In this document: positions 34,071 through 41,705 of the stretch, piece after piece
Numbering within the stretch: position 1 is the stretch's first letter
Layout: each line of letters opens with the position of its first letter
NCBI GenBank assembly: GCA_007126035.1
Contig: SLCC01000174.1
Coordinates: 1-55,604 of the forward strand
Source: Gemmatimonadota bacterium
GTDB lineage: Bacteria > Gemmatimonadota > Gemmatimonadetes > Longimicrobiales > RSA9
Length of the DNA stretch: 55,604 bases
Reading direction: 5' to 3'
Notes under the pieces: model-generated
Told to the model about the DNA's origin: nothing
The model's input: the letters and a program-made list of their open reading frames with translations, nothing else
Database searches by the model: none
Position numbers and translations under genes: made by a program

Positions 34071-35621
34071 CTAGAGCCCGCCCAGCTTCTGTTGCACCTC
34101 ACGCCACCCCTCCGGGGTCCAGTCTGGCGCTTGCGGGTCCATGGCGATCTCATGGGCCAGGTGGAACGCCAGCCGTGCCACGCGGGCAAGCTTGTCGGTG
34201 TCGATCAGCTCGGGGCGGTCGCTCTGCTGATGGTAATCCTCGTGGTCCCCGGTGGTGAAGAATACGGCCGGGATCCCGCGCTGGATGAACGAGAGCTGGT
34301 CGCTCCTGAAGAAGAACATCTGCTCCGGCACAGGGTCCTCGATGACCGTGAGCCCCAGGTCAGGCCGGTCGACCACGCGCTGGAGGAACTGCTCCAGGGT
34401 GGAGTACTCCTGGCCTATGGCGATGACCGTATCAGGCGATGTGCGGCCGATCATGTCCAGGTTGATGTTCGCCACCACACGCTGCAGCGGGATGGTGGGG
34501 TCTTCGGCGAACGCCTGTGAGCCAAGCAATCCGTGCTCTTCGCCACTGACCGCCAGGAACACGACGGAGCGGGCCGGCGCCTCGGGAAGGGCCATGAAGG
34601 CGGACGCGATCTTGATCAGGGCCGCGGTGCCGGAGGCGTTGTCGTCGGCGCCGTTGAATATTGAGTCGCCCCTCTCGTCCGGCTCACCCACGCCGAGATG
34701 GTCGAAGTGGGCCGTGATCAAAACGTAGGTGTCCTGGAGCGTGGGGTCGGAGCCCCGTCGCATGGCCACCACGTTGGGCGGATAATGGACCTCCCGGGCC
34801 CGCTCATAACGTATTTCCACCCGGGCATCGCCCAGTCTACCGGGTCCAGCGGCACGTGCCGCCGTCAGGTCTCCGCCGGCAGCAGCCACCAGGCCGACCG
34901 CCGCCTCCTCGGCGATGCCGACGATGGGCATCGGGCCCTGCTGCTCGCCGGTCATGGCGGCGAGCTGGGCCAGGATGTCACGGGGCAGGTCCGGGTCCAG
35001 GACCAGGATGACGCCGGCGGCAGCGGCGGCAGGGGCGAGTGAAGCGCCCAACCGCTGCTGCCACTCCAGGTCGAGCTCTGCTCCCGGCAGGTCGAATACT
35101 ACGAGGCTGCCCTGGGCCGCGGCAGGCAGCCTCTGGACTTCGCCCGCTGTGCCAGCATAGAACAGAGGCGCCTCGAGCGCCGGCCGGGGCCCGGGGATGA
35201 GGAAGTAGTCCGCCTGGTACGCGGGCGCCGGAGTCTCCTGGCCGGGCACTTGGATGACCGTGGCGTCCCGGTCGAGGATGACCCGGTCCCATTCCCAACG
35301 GTGTATGAACGTGCCATCGTCACCCGCCGGCTCGACACCGATCTCGCTGAAGCGATGGGCGAGATATACCGCCACCTTCTCCAGCTCCTCGCTCGGGGTC
35401 TGCCGGCCCATGGTCGAGTCGTGGGCGATGGCGTGTACCTCCCGGCCGATCGCTTCCGGCGTGATGGTGGCGGCTGCCTCCACCAATGTCGCCACATCGA
35501 TGGTGGGCGCCGTGACGGGGGTGGGTGCCACTGCCGGCGCCGCCGGCGCGCAGGCGGTGACCATGACGACGGCGGCGACCAGCCAGATCGCGCGCCCGAA
35601 GACCGCTCTCATGGGATGCAT
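34071..35621 (-). CDS. M28 family metallopeptidase, lipoprotein
   Basis: A di-zinc aminopeptidase exported to the envelope. The start is uncertain: ATG 35621 or 35612 or TTG 35642, none with a good ribosome-binding site; 35621 gives 516 aa. The signal ends in a lipobox (VTAC), so it is probably lipid-anchored. A PA-like insert is in the middle. Zinc and catalytic residues are visible as ITAHFDHLG (His), GADDNASG (Asp), SGEEHGLLG (Glu-Glu), NINLDMIG (Asp) and TTGDHEDYH (His). Substrates are unknown; with the S46 peptidase it may help use external peptides. Confidence 0.9.
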   Translation of the reverse strand: MHPMRAVFGRAIWLVAAVVMVTACAPAAPAVAPTPVTAPTIDVATLVEAAATITPEAIGREVHAIAHDSTMGRQTPSEELEKVAVYLAHRFSEIGVEPAGDDGTFIHRWEWDRVILDRDATVIQVPGQETPAPAYQADYFLIPGPRPALEAPLFYAGTAGEVQRLPAAAQGSLVVFDLPGAELDLEWQQRLGASLAPAAAAAGVILVLDPDLPRDILAQLAAMTGEQQGPMPIVGIAEEAAVGLVAAAGGDLTAARAAGPGRLGDARVEIRYERAREVHYPPNVVAMRRGSDPTLQDTYVLITAHFDHLGVGEPDERGDSIFNGADDNASGTAALIKIASAFMALPEAPARSVVFLAVSGEEHGLLGSQAFAEDPTIPLQRVVANINLDMIGRTSPDTVIAIGQEYSTLEQFLQRVVDRPDLGLTVIEDPVPEQMFFFRSDQLSFIQRGIPAVFFTTGDHEDYHQQSDRPELIDTDKLARVARLAFHLAHEIAMDPQAPDWTPEGWREVQQKLGGL

Positions 35622-35757
35622 GTGATCAGATAACGGTTTCAAAACATGTGGCCGCGAACTGCGGCGCCGGACAATGGCCCGTTACGGAGTGTACCTACCA
35701 CCCACCATCCGGACAACCCGGGCTGGCAGTTTGCGTGGCTGAAACCGGGCGCCCATC

Positions 35758-35777
35758 TTCCGTCCCTCGATACGGAA
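35758..35777 (+). other. Small hairpin just before asnS
   Basis: TTCCGT-CCCTCGAT-ACGGAA forms a 6-bp stem ending 16 bp before the asnS start and 6 bp before its AGGAG site. It may affect translation start. No T-box or other known leader was recognised in the 172-bp divergent gap, and no clear promoter was found. Confidence 0.3.
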
Positions 35778-35793
35778 AACTGGCAGGAGCACC

Positions 35794-37092
35794 ATGGCTG
35801 ATGGCGTAGAGGTAAGACATCTGGGGCAGCACGTGGACCAGGTGGTGGAGATCACCGGCTGGGTCCAGACCACGCGGTCGCACGGGAAGATAGGGTTCGT
35901 CGTCGTGCGGGACGGGACCGGGGCGGTCCAGTGCGTGGTGGCGAAGAAGGAGGCGAGCGAAGAGGTCTGGCAGACCTTCGCGGACCTGACACAGGAGACC
36001 ACTGTCCGGATCAGCGGACAGGTGCGGGCAGACCACCGGGCGCCCGGTGGTCACGAGCTCACCGTGACCGCCCTCGACGTGGTGTTCGCCTCGGTGGACG
36101 AGTTCCCGATCCAGCCGAAGGAGCACGGCGTCGAGTTCCTCCTGGACAACCGCCACCTCTGGCTCAGGTCGAGCCAGCAGCGGGCGGGCCTCAGGGTGCG
36201 CGACGAGGTGGAGATGGCGATCCACCAGTTCTTCTACGACCGTGACTTCGTCCGCATCGATACGCCCATCCTCTCCGGCGCCATCGGCGAGAGCGCGGGG
36301 ACGCTGTTCGAGACCGACTACTTCGGCGACAAGGCGTACCTGGCCCAGACGGGTCAGCTATACGTGGAGGCCGCCGCCGCCGCGTTCCGCAAGGTCTACT
36401 GCTTCGGACCCACCTTCCGCGCGGAGAAGTCCAAGACCCGGCGCCACCTGACCGAGTTCTGGATGGTGGAGCCCGAGGTGGCGTTCGCCGATTCGGACGA
36501 CAACATGAGGCTGCAGGAGGAGTTCGTCAGCTACCTGGTGCAGCGGGCGGTGGAGAGGTGCGCCGATGAGCTGGCGATCCTGGAGCGGGACTCCAAGGCC
36601 CTCGAAAACGTCAAGCCACCGTTCCCACGGGTCAGCTACACCGAGGCCATTGCCTTCCTCCAGGAGAAGGGTCACGACATCCAGTGGGGTAGCGACCTGG
36701 GCGCCCCCGACGAGGTGGCCATCAGCGACCAGTACGACCGGCCGGTCTTCGTCCATGACTATCCCAAGGCGGCCAAGGCCTTCTACATGAAGGAGAACCC
36801 CGACGACCCGCGGACCGTCCTATGCAACGACCTGCTGGCGCCCGAAGGCTACGGCGAGATCATCGGCGGCAGCCAGAGAGAGGACGACCACGACCGGCTG
36901 CTGGCAAGGATCCGCGATGAGGACCTGCCCGAGGAGGCCTACGCCTGGTACCTGGACCTCCGGAAGTACGGCAGCTTCCCACACTCAGGGTTCGGCCTGG
37001 GGGTGGAACGGACCGTGGCATACATTACCGGGCGGCGCCATATCCGGGAGTTGATAGCTTTTCCGAGAATGATCAACCGGCTCTACCCGTAG
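35794..37092 (+). CDS. asnS: Asparaginyl-tRNA synthetase
   Basis: Class IIb enzyme that charges tRNA-Asn. The 432-aa product has the N-terminal OB-fold anticodon domain (residues about 15-100, VEITGWVQTTRSHGKIGFVVVRDG) and DNRHLWLRS. Class II motif 2 is FGPTFRAEKSKTRRHLTEFWMVEPE and motif 3 is GFGLGVERTVAYITG. The ending HIRELIAFPRMINRLYP is characteristic of AsnS rather than AspS. AGGAG precedes the ATG at 35794. Its presence implies that the organism charges tRNA-Asn directly. Confidence 0.95.
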   Translation: MADGVEVRHLGQHVDQVVEITGWVQTTRSHGKIGFVVVRDGTGAVQCVVAKKEASEEVWQTFADLTQETTVRISGQVRADHRAPGGHELTVTALDVVFASVDEFPIQPKEHGVEFLLDNRHLWLRSSQQRAGLRVRDEVEMAIHQFFYDRDFVRIDTPILSGAIGESAGTLFETDYFGDKAYLAQTGQLYVEAAAAAFRKVYCFGPTFRAEKSKTRRHLTEFWMVEPEVAFADSDDNMRLQEEFVSYLVQRAVERCADELAILERDSKALENVKPPFPRVSYTEAIAFLQEKGHDIQWGSDLGAPDEVAISDQYDRPVFVHDYPKAAKAFYMKENPDDPRTVLCNDLLAPEGYGEIIGGSQREDDHDRLLARIRDEDLPEEAYAWYLDLRKYGSFPHSGFGLGVERTVAYITGRRHIRELIAFPRMINRLYP

Positions 37093-37094
37093 AG

Positions 37095-37112
37095 CCGGGG
37101 CTCGGCCCGGTT
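37095..37112. terminator. Hairpin between the convergent asnS and mazG genes
   Basis: CCGGG-GCTCGG-CCCGG followed by TT, in the 35-bp space between two converging genes. A short stem with little U tract, so a modest terminator candidate. Confidence 0.35.
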
Positions 37113-37127
37113 GGGGGCCTCGCGGGG

Positions 37128-38015
37128 TCATTCTTTGGCTTTGACTTCGTCCCAGAGGCGGTCCAGCTGGGGGAGGTCGGCGTCTTCCAGGGCTATGCCT
37201 CGTTCGACGGCCATGCGTTCCAGGGCTTCGAAGCGGCGGGTGAATTTGGTGTTGGCGGTGTGTAGTGCGGTGAGTGCGTGGGCGCCGGCCAGGCGGGTGA
37301 GGTTGACGACGGCGAAGAGCAGGTCGCCCAGCTCCTCTTCCAGCGCCTGGACGGCAGCTTCGCGCTCGGGGCTGGCGTCCGGAGCGGCGTCCGGGCCGGC
37401 GTCCGGGGCGGCGCTGTGAGGGCCGGCCTGATCGGCTGATGGCGCGGTGTCGGGATCCGAGCCTACCGCAGGTGTGGTGGCCGCGCCCAGGGCTTCCATG
37501 GCCTGCCGCACCTCTTCCAGTTCCTCGGCCACCTTCTCGAAAGCGCCGGTGGCATCCGCCCAGTCGAACCCGACGGCGGCTACCCGGTCCTGGATCCGGT
37601 GCGCCTTGCTGAGGGGGTCGAGGCCGCGGGCCACGCCGTGGAGAATGCCACTGTCGGCGCCTCGCTCCCTGGCCTTCATCATTTCCCACTCGTCTGCTTC
37701 TCCCAGCCCGTAGAGGTGGGGGTGGCGACGCTCCATCTTATCGATGACCTTGCCCGCCACCTCAGCCGGGCCGAAAGCCTGACGCTCCTCGGCCAGGACG
37801 AGCTGGAAGGCCAGGTTGAGCAGCAGGTCCCCGAGCTCGGCGGTCAGGGCGGCTTCGTCGCCGTCCGCGATGGCATCCGCTGCCTCGTGCGCTTCCTCCA
37901 GGAGGTAGGGGATCAGCGACGTGGGCGTCTGGGCCGCGTCCCAGGGGCAGTGGGCCCTGAGGAACCGGACCAGGTCCATGACGCGCTCGAGGGCGTCTGT
38001 TTGCTTGTGCTCCAC
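37128..38015 (-). CDS. mazG: Nucleoside triphosphate pyrophosphohydrolase MazG
   Basis: Hydrolyses (d)NTPs to monophosphates and pyrophosphate, for nucleotide-pool cleaning or lowering of ppGpp. The 295-aa product has two MazG domains: CPWDAAQTPTSL, LLEEAHEAADAI and ELGDLLLNLAFQ in the first, and EELGDLLFAVVNLTRLAG in the second. Between them is an unusual linker of about 40 residues rich in Ala, Pro and Asp, encoded partly by 12-bp tandem repeats (37374-37416). The GTG start at 38015 has no ribosome-binding site and lies 9 bp after a -10 element, so the mRNA is probably leaderless. It is divergent from alr. Confidence 0.93.
   Translation of the reverse strand: MEHKQTDALERVMDLVRFLRAHCPWDAAQTPTSLIPYLLEEAHEAADAIADGDEAALTAELGDLLLNLAFQLVLAEERQAFGPAEVAGKVIDKMERRHPHLYGLGEADEWEMMKARERGADSGILHGVARGLDPLSKAHRIQDRVAAVGFDWADATGAFEKVAEELEEVRQAMEALGAATTPAVGSDPDTAPSADQAGPHSAAPDAGPDAAPDASPEREAAVQALEEELGDLLFAVVNLTRLAGAHALTALHTANTKFTRRFEALERMAVERGIALEDADLPQLDRLWDEVKAKE
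37374..37416 (-). repeat. 12-bp tandem repeats inside the mazG linker
   Basis: Three units on the plus strand (GGCGTCCGGAGC, GGCGTCCGGGCC, GGCGTCCGGGGC) and a partial fourth. In the mazG frame they encode Pro-Asp-Ala-Gly/Ala/Ser repeats, so copy-number change would lengthen or shorten the linker without breaking the frame. Confidence 0.7.
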
Positions 38016-38029
38016 GGGAGGTCTATACT
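38001..38029 (+). promoter_or_regulatory. alr promoter
   Basis: TTGCTT (38001-38006), a 17-bp spacer and TATACT (38024-38029, five of six matches). The expected start near 38036 leaves a leader of about 11 nt without a ribosome-binding site. The -35 lies within the first codons of mazG. Confidence 0.65.
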
Positions 38030-38053
38030 ATTGGATTTCGTCGCATATGCCAA
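38025..38053 (-). promoter_or_regulatory. mazG promoter, overlapping the alr -10
   Basis: On the minus strand TTGGCA (38053-38048, five of six matches), a 17-bp spacer and TAGTAT (38030-38025, four of six). Its -10 overlaps the alr -10 by five bases on the opposite strand, and its -35 covers the alr start codon. The expected start near 38018 puts transcription almost at the mazG GTG. Confidence 0.65.
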
Positions 38054-39180
38054 TCGCTGAAGCGCGCGCATGGGTCGAGCTGGACGCCGGGGCCCTGCGC
38101 GCAAACTATGATACGATCAGGCGGTCGGTCGTAAAGGGGACCGCCATCATCCCCATGGTGAAGGCGGACGGGTACGGGCTCGGCCTCGAGTTGGCGGTCC
38201 GTACGCTGGAGCCGCTGGAGCCGTGGGGCTTCGGCGTGGCCACTGTCCGGGAAGGCGAGGCCGTTCGCCGGTTGGGCGTGACGCGGCCCGTGCTGCTGAT
38301 CACGCCGCTGCCGATGGGCGAGGTGCAGCTGGCGGCCCGCTGTCGTCTGACGGTAGGGATCTCGTCCATGGACGCTCTGGACGCCTGGGTGGGGGCGGCG
38401 GACCGCCTCGGCGGGGAGGCTCTTGACTTCCACGTCGAGGTGGACACCGGCATGGGCCGAACCGGGCTGGACTGGCGGGAGGTCGGCGACTGGGGGCCGG
38501 CGGTCATGAGCCGGCTGGGGCCGGGTGTGAGGTGGAGCGGGTGTTTTACCCATTTCCACAGCTCCGACCTGCCGGACGAGCGGCCCGGGATGGCGCAGTG
38601 GGAACGTTTCCAACAAACGCTCGTACAACTTCCAGTACCTGCGACGGATCTGATGGTGCACGCGTCCAACAGCGCGGCCATCCTGAGATGGCCGCGCTTC
38701 GGTGCGGATGCGGTGCGGCCGGGGATCTTCCTGTACGGTGGTCACCCTGCGCCGGGGGTGGAGGGCGTGCCGGCGCCGGTGGGGGTGGCGGCGGTGCGGT
38801 CGCGACTGTTGCTGGTCCGGCAGAAGCTTCCCGACAGCACGGTGGGATACGCTGCGACGTACACCGCCCGGTCGCCTGAGCGTTGGGGGACGGTTGGGAT
38901 AGGGTACGCGGACGGCATACGCCGGGCGGTGGGCAACGTGGCGTCAGTGCTGGTCCGGGGACGGAGGGTGCCGGTGATCGGTCGTGTCAGCATGGATTCC
39001 CTGACCGTTTCTCTTCAGGATGTGCCTGATGCGAAGGTCGGGGATGTGGTGACGCTCATCGGCGAGGCTGGCGGACAGCGGATCACGGTAGACGAGTTTG
39101 CTTCGTGGGTGGGCACGATAAGCAACGAGATCCTGACGGGTCTCGGCGATCGCTTGCCCAGAGTGAAACGTGATGGGTGA
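38047..39180 (+). CDS. alr: Alanine racemase
   Basis: PLP enzyme that makes D-alanine for the peptidoglycan peptide, feeding MurF through D-Ala-D-Ala. The ATG at 38047 gives 377 aa with the PLP lysine at Lys39 (MVKADGYG). The catalytic tyrosine is at about 268 (VGYAATYTA), HFHSSD lies in the barrel, and the C-terminal domain has RVSMDSLTV. The longer upstream open frame crosses the promoter and is not used. It has almost no leader and no ribosome-binding site, and it is followed after 19 bp by a lipoprotein gene. Confidence 0.96.
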   Translation: MPIAEARAWVELDAGALRANYDTIRRSVVKGTAIIPMVKADGYGLGLELAVRTLEPLEPWGFGVATVREGEAVRRLGVTRPVLLITPLPMGEVQLAARCRLTVGISSMDALDAWVGAADRLGGEALDFHVEVDTGMGRTGLDWREVGDWGPAVMSRLGPGVRWSGCFTHFHSSDLPDERPGMAQWERFQQTLVQLPVPATDLMVHASNSAAILRWPRFGADAVRPGIFLYGGHPAPGVEGVPAPVGVAAVRSRLLLVRQKLPDSTVGYAATYTARSPERWGTVGIGYADGIRRAVGNVASVLVRGRRVPVIGRVSMDSLTVSLQDVPDAKVGDVVTLIGEAGGQRITVDEFASWVGTISNEILTGLGDRLPRVKRDG

Positions 39181-39199
39181 CTTGGAGCGGATAGCTTAG

Positions 39200-40483
39200 A
39201 TGCGCCGGATATGGATGGCGGCCCTCGGGTTGCTGATGGTAGTGGTGGTGAGTTGCACTGAAGAGGGTCTCACGGGAGTGGGCGCTGATCTCATGGGTCC
39301 TGGTGTCCGTACCTTCGAGGTGACGCTGGATGCCTCGCGGTTCCTGGTCCGGGACACCGCCTTCGACCGTATCGGGACGTTGAACGACGCGGTCTTCCAC
39401 ATGGCGGCCCACCAGTTCGAGGGGGTACTGGACGCCCGTACGCTGTTGTCGCTCCGGCGACCACTGACCGTCTCCTATACGATGGACGACGAGGCTCGTA
39501 CGGACACGATTGCGGCTCTGGTGGGCGGTACGCTGACGCTGGTGGTGGACACCATCGCAAGCGGTCCTGGCCCGATCGATCTGGAGGTGCTCCAGGTGAC
39601 TGAGGAGTGGCACCGGGAGAGCGCTACCTGGACGGTCCGGTTGGACACGGCTGACTTGCGGGAGACCTGGGCGACGCCTGGCGGGAGCCCGGGCCCGGTG
39701 CTGGGAGGTGGCACGTGGACCTCTGGCGACACGCTCCGGATCCTCATGGATTCGGCGGCGGTGGCCGTCTGGGACGACACGGCGGCCGCCAGGGTCGGGG
39801 GACTGGTGCGTGTTGCCAGCCCTGACACGCGGATCTTCTTCGAGGAGATGAGCTTCGAGTTCGATGTGACACCCATGGACGTGGACACGGTGGTCACCGC
39901 CGGGTCCCTGGTATCCAACAAGATCATCCTCACCCCCGAGCAGGACGCGGAGCCGGCGCCTGGCGTGCTTCGGGTCGGCGGCCTCCCCGCGTGGCGCTCG
40001 ATGTTGAGGTTCCAGGCGCTGGATGACGCGGAAATCCCCTGCGGGCCGGGCGAGCCGGCAGATTGCACGATTCCGGTCCGGGACGTGACGATCAATAAGG
40101 CGTCGTTGGTCCTACACCCGGTGCTTGCCGGCCCTCGCCGGGTCGAGCAACCGATGTACATCGAAGGAAGGGCAGTGCTGCAGGGGCCGGGCGTAACGCT
40201 GGTGCGGGCACCATTGACCCCTCCCATCGGTACTTCGACCGATCCGATCATGCCGTCATTGTTCGTTGCACCGGCACCTGATTCGCCGGTGCAGGTGCCG
40301 ATCACGGGTTACGTGCGGAGCCACGCCGATCCGGACGAGCAGGCGGTCCCGCTGTGGTTGGCGCTGACGGCTCTGGGTGAGCGAGGGCAGTTCGGCTATG
40401 CGGCCTTCGGGGGCGTGGAATCCGACAGGCCGCCCAGGCTCCGCCTCATGGTCTCCGTACCCGATCAGGAACTGGTTCGATGA
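39200..40483 (+). CDS. Lipoprotein with DNRLRE-like repeat domain
   Basis: Function not recognised. The 427-aa product begins with a signal and lipobox (VVVVSC, Cys19), so it is probably anchored in the outer membrane. The segment LEVLQVTEEWHRESATWTVR resembles the pattern of DNRLRE/CBM96-type beta domains, in which a hydrophobic strand is followed by W-E-ATW. Much of the rest is predicted beta structure with two cysteines (CGPGEPADC) that could form a disulfide. Its stop overlaps the next gene (ATGA), which encodes a probable outer-membrane barrel, so the two likely work together at the surface. Confidence 0.7.
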   Translation: MRRIWMAALGLLMVVVVSCTEEGLTGVGADLMGPGVRTFEVTLDASRFLVRDTAFDRIGTLNDAVFHMAAHQFEGVLDARTLLSLRRPLTVSYTMDDEARTDTIAALVGGTLTLVVDTIASGPGPIDLEVLQVTEEWHRESATWTVRLDTADLRETWATPGGSPGPVLGGGTWTSGDTLRILMDSAAVAVWDDTAAARVGGLVRVASPDTRIFFEEMSFEFDVTPMDVDTVVTAGSLVSNKIILTPEQDAEPAPGVLRVGGLPAWRSMLRFQALDDAEIPCGPGEPADCTIPVRDVTINKASLVLHPVLAGPRRVEQPMYIEGRAVLQGPGVTLVRAPLTPPIGTSTDPIMPSLFVAPAPDSPVQVPITGYVRSHADPDEQAVPLWLALTALGERGQFGYAAFGGVESDRPPRLRLMVSVPDQELVR

Positions 40484-41694
40484 GAAGTATGAAGATATTC
40501 GTCTCCGGCCTGGTGGTGGTCGGGCTCGCCACGGGGTTCGCCGGCGCAGTGTCGGCGCAGTCGATCACCGCCGCCCGGGGTCCGGGCTATCCCGTGCTGC
40601 CTACCGACGGACGCTCGGTCACCATGGGCGGCCTGGGAATTGGTCTGCACGGGCTTACTGCGACCATGGTCAACCCCGCCGCCGCTGCCAGGATGACCAG
40701 GCGTGGTGCTCTGGTGGCCCTGGAGGTGACCGAGCGCAATGTCCGGATCGGTGATGCCGAAGATGAATTAGGTACCACCCGCTTCCCGCTCATTCGCGTG
40801 GCTTTCCCCATGGGTGGCGTGGTTCTCACCACCGGCTACGGCGGGTTCCTGGACCAGAACTGGGGGTTGGTACGGGAGGGCGAGCAGGTGCTGGGAGATA
40901 CCACGGTAGCTTTCTCTGATCGGCTGATATCGGATGGTGGCGTGGGCCAGTTCCAGTTCGGGCTGGCAGTGCCGGTGGGCGAGCGGCTGGATCTCGGCGC
41001 GGCGGTCGGGGTCCACCTGGGCAGCCAGCGTGTGGAGTATTCCCGGCGCTTCGAGGTTGGGACCGAAGGGTTTGTCGACCCGTTCCAGGAGATCATGAGC
41101 TGGCGCTACAGCGGGCCCATGGCGCAGGTTGGCGCCCAGTGGGCGCCGGCTGACATGGTTCTGGTCGCGGCCAGCCTTACCTGGTCCGGCACCCTGGTCG
41201 GTGATTCTACGGCAGGTCGGGCCGGGCGCCGGGAGCTGGATCTCCCCCTCCAGATAGCTGGCGGCGCCAGCGGCGTCCTGGTCCCGGGCCTCATGGCCAC
41301 AGTGTCAGGTCGCTGGAGCGGCTGGAGCGTTACGGACGCCGACGCCATAGGTGTCTCGAGTCCTGCTGGGCCTGCCTCCTCTCGTGACACGTGGGAGGTC
41401 GGCGGCGGGTTGGAGTGGGCGCCAATACGTCCTGCCGCGACCCGTATATTCCCGCTCCGTGCTGGCATTCAATACCGACAGTTGCCTTTCCCGTTCGCCG
41501 AGGAGGCGCCCACCGAATGGTTCGCCAGTGTCGGCGGTGGGATGAGGGTGGGCCCGGACCCGCAGAATCCGCTTGCTGCCGTGGACCTGGCAGTGCAGAG
41601 AGGTACCCGTACCGCCGACGGCGCGGGCACCTTCGGTGACCTGACGGAGCGTATGTGGCGCTTCACCGTCTCCGTCGGTCTGTTCGGTAACTGA
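40480..41694 (+). CDS. Probable outer-membrane beta-barrel protein
   Basis: Not assigned to a named family. The 404-aa product has a cleavable signal (SGLVVVGLATGFAGAVSAQ, cleavage after SAQ or nearby). It is rich in Gly and in alternating hydrophobic strands such as LDLGAAVGVHLGSQRVEY and MVLVAASLTWSG. The early PTDGRSVTMGGLGIGL...MVNPAAAA resembles the start of PorV/FadL-like barrels, and the final strand RFTVSVGLFGN ends close to the C-terminus. It is translationally coupled to the lipoprotein gene upstream. A substrate or export role is unknown. Confidence 0.7.
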   Translation: MRSMKIFVSGLVVVGLATGFAGAVSAQSITAARGPGYPVLPTDGRSVTMGGLGIGLHGLTATMVNPAAAARMTRRGALVALEVTERNVRIGDAEDELGTTRFPLIRVAFPMGGVVLTTGYGGFLDQNWGLVREGEQVLGDTTVAFSDRLISDGGVGQFQFGLAVPVGERLDLGAAVGVHLGSQRVEYSRRFEVGTEGFVDPFQEIMSWRYSGPMAQVGAQWAPADMVLVAASLTWSGTLVGDSTAGRAGRRELDLPLQIAGGASGVLVPGLMATVSGRWSGWSVTDADAIGVSSPAGPASSRDTWEVGGGLEWAPIRPAATRIFPLRAGIQYRQLPFPFAEEAPTEWFASVGGGMRVGPDPQNPLAAVDLAVQRGTRTADGAGTFGDLTERMWRFTVSVGLFGN

Positions 41695-41705
41695 CCCGAA
41701 GAGCT

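Noticed and set aside
35250-35633. Plus-strand frames opposite the M28 signal-peptide region
   Set aside because: Mirror of a GC-rich lipoprotein leader with Ala/Gly/Thr bias only; no domain.
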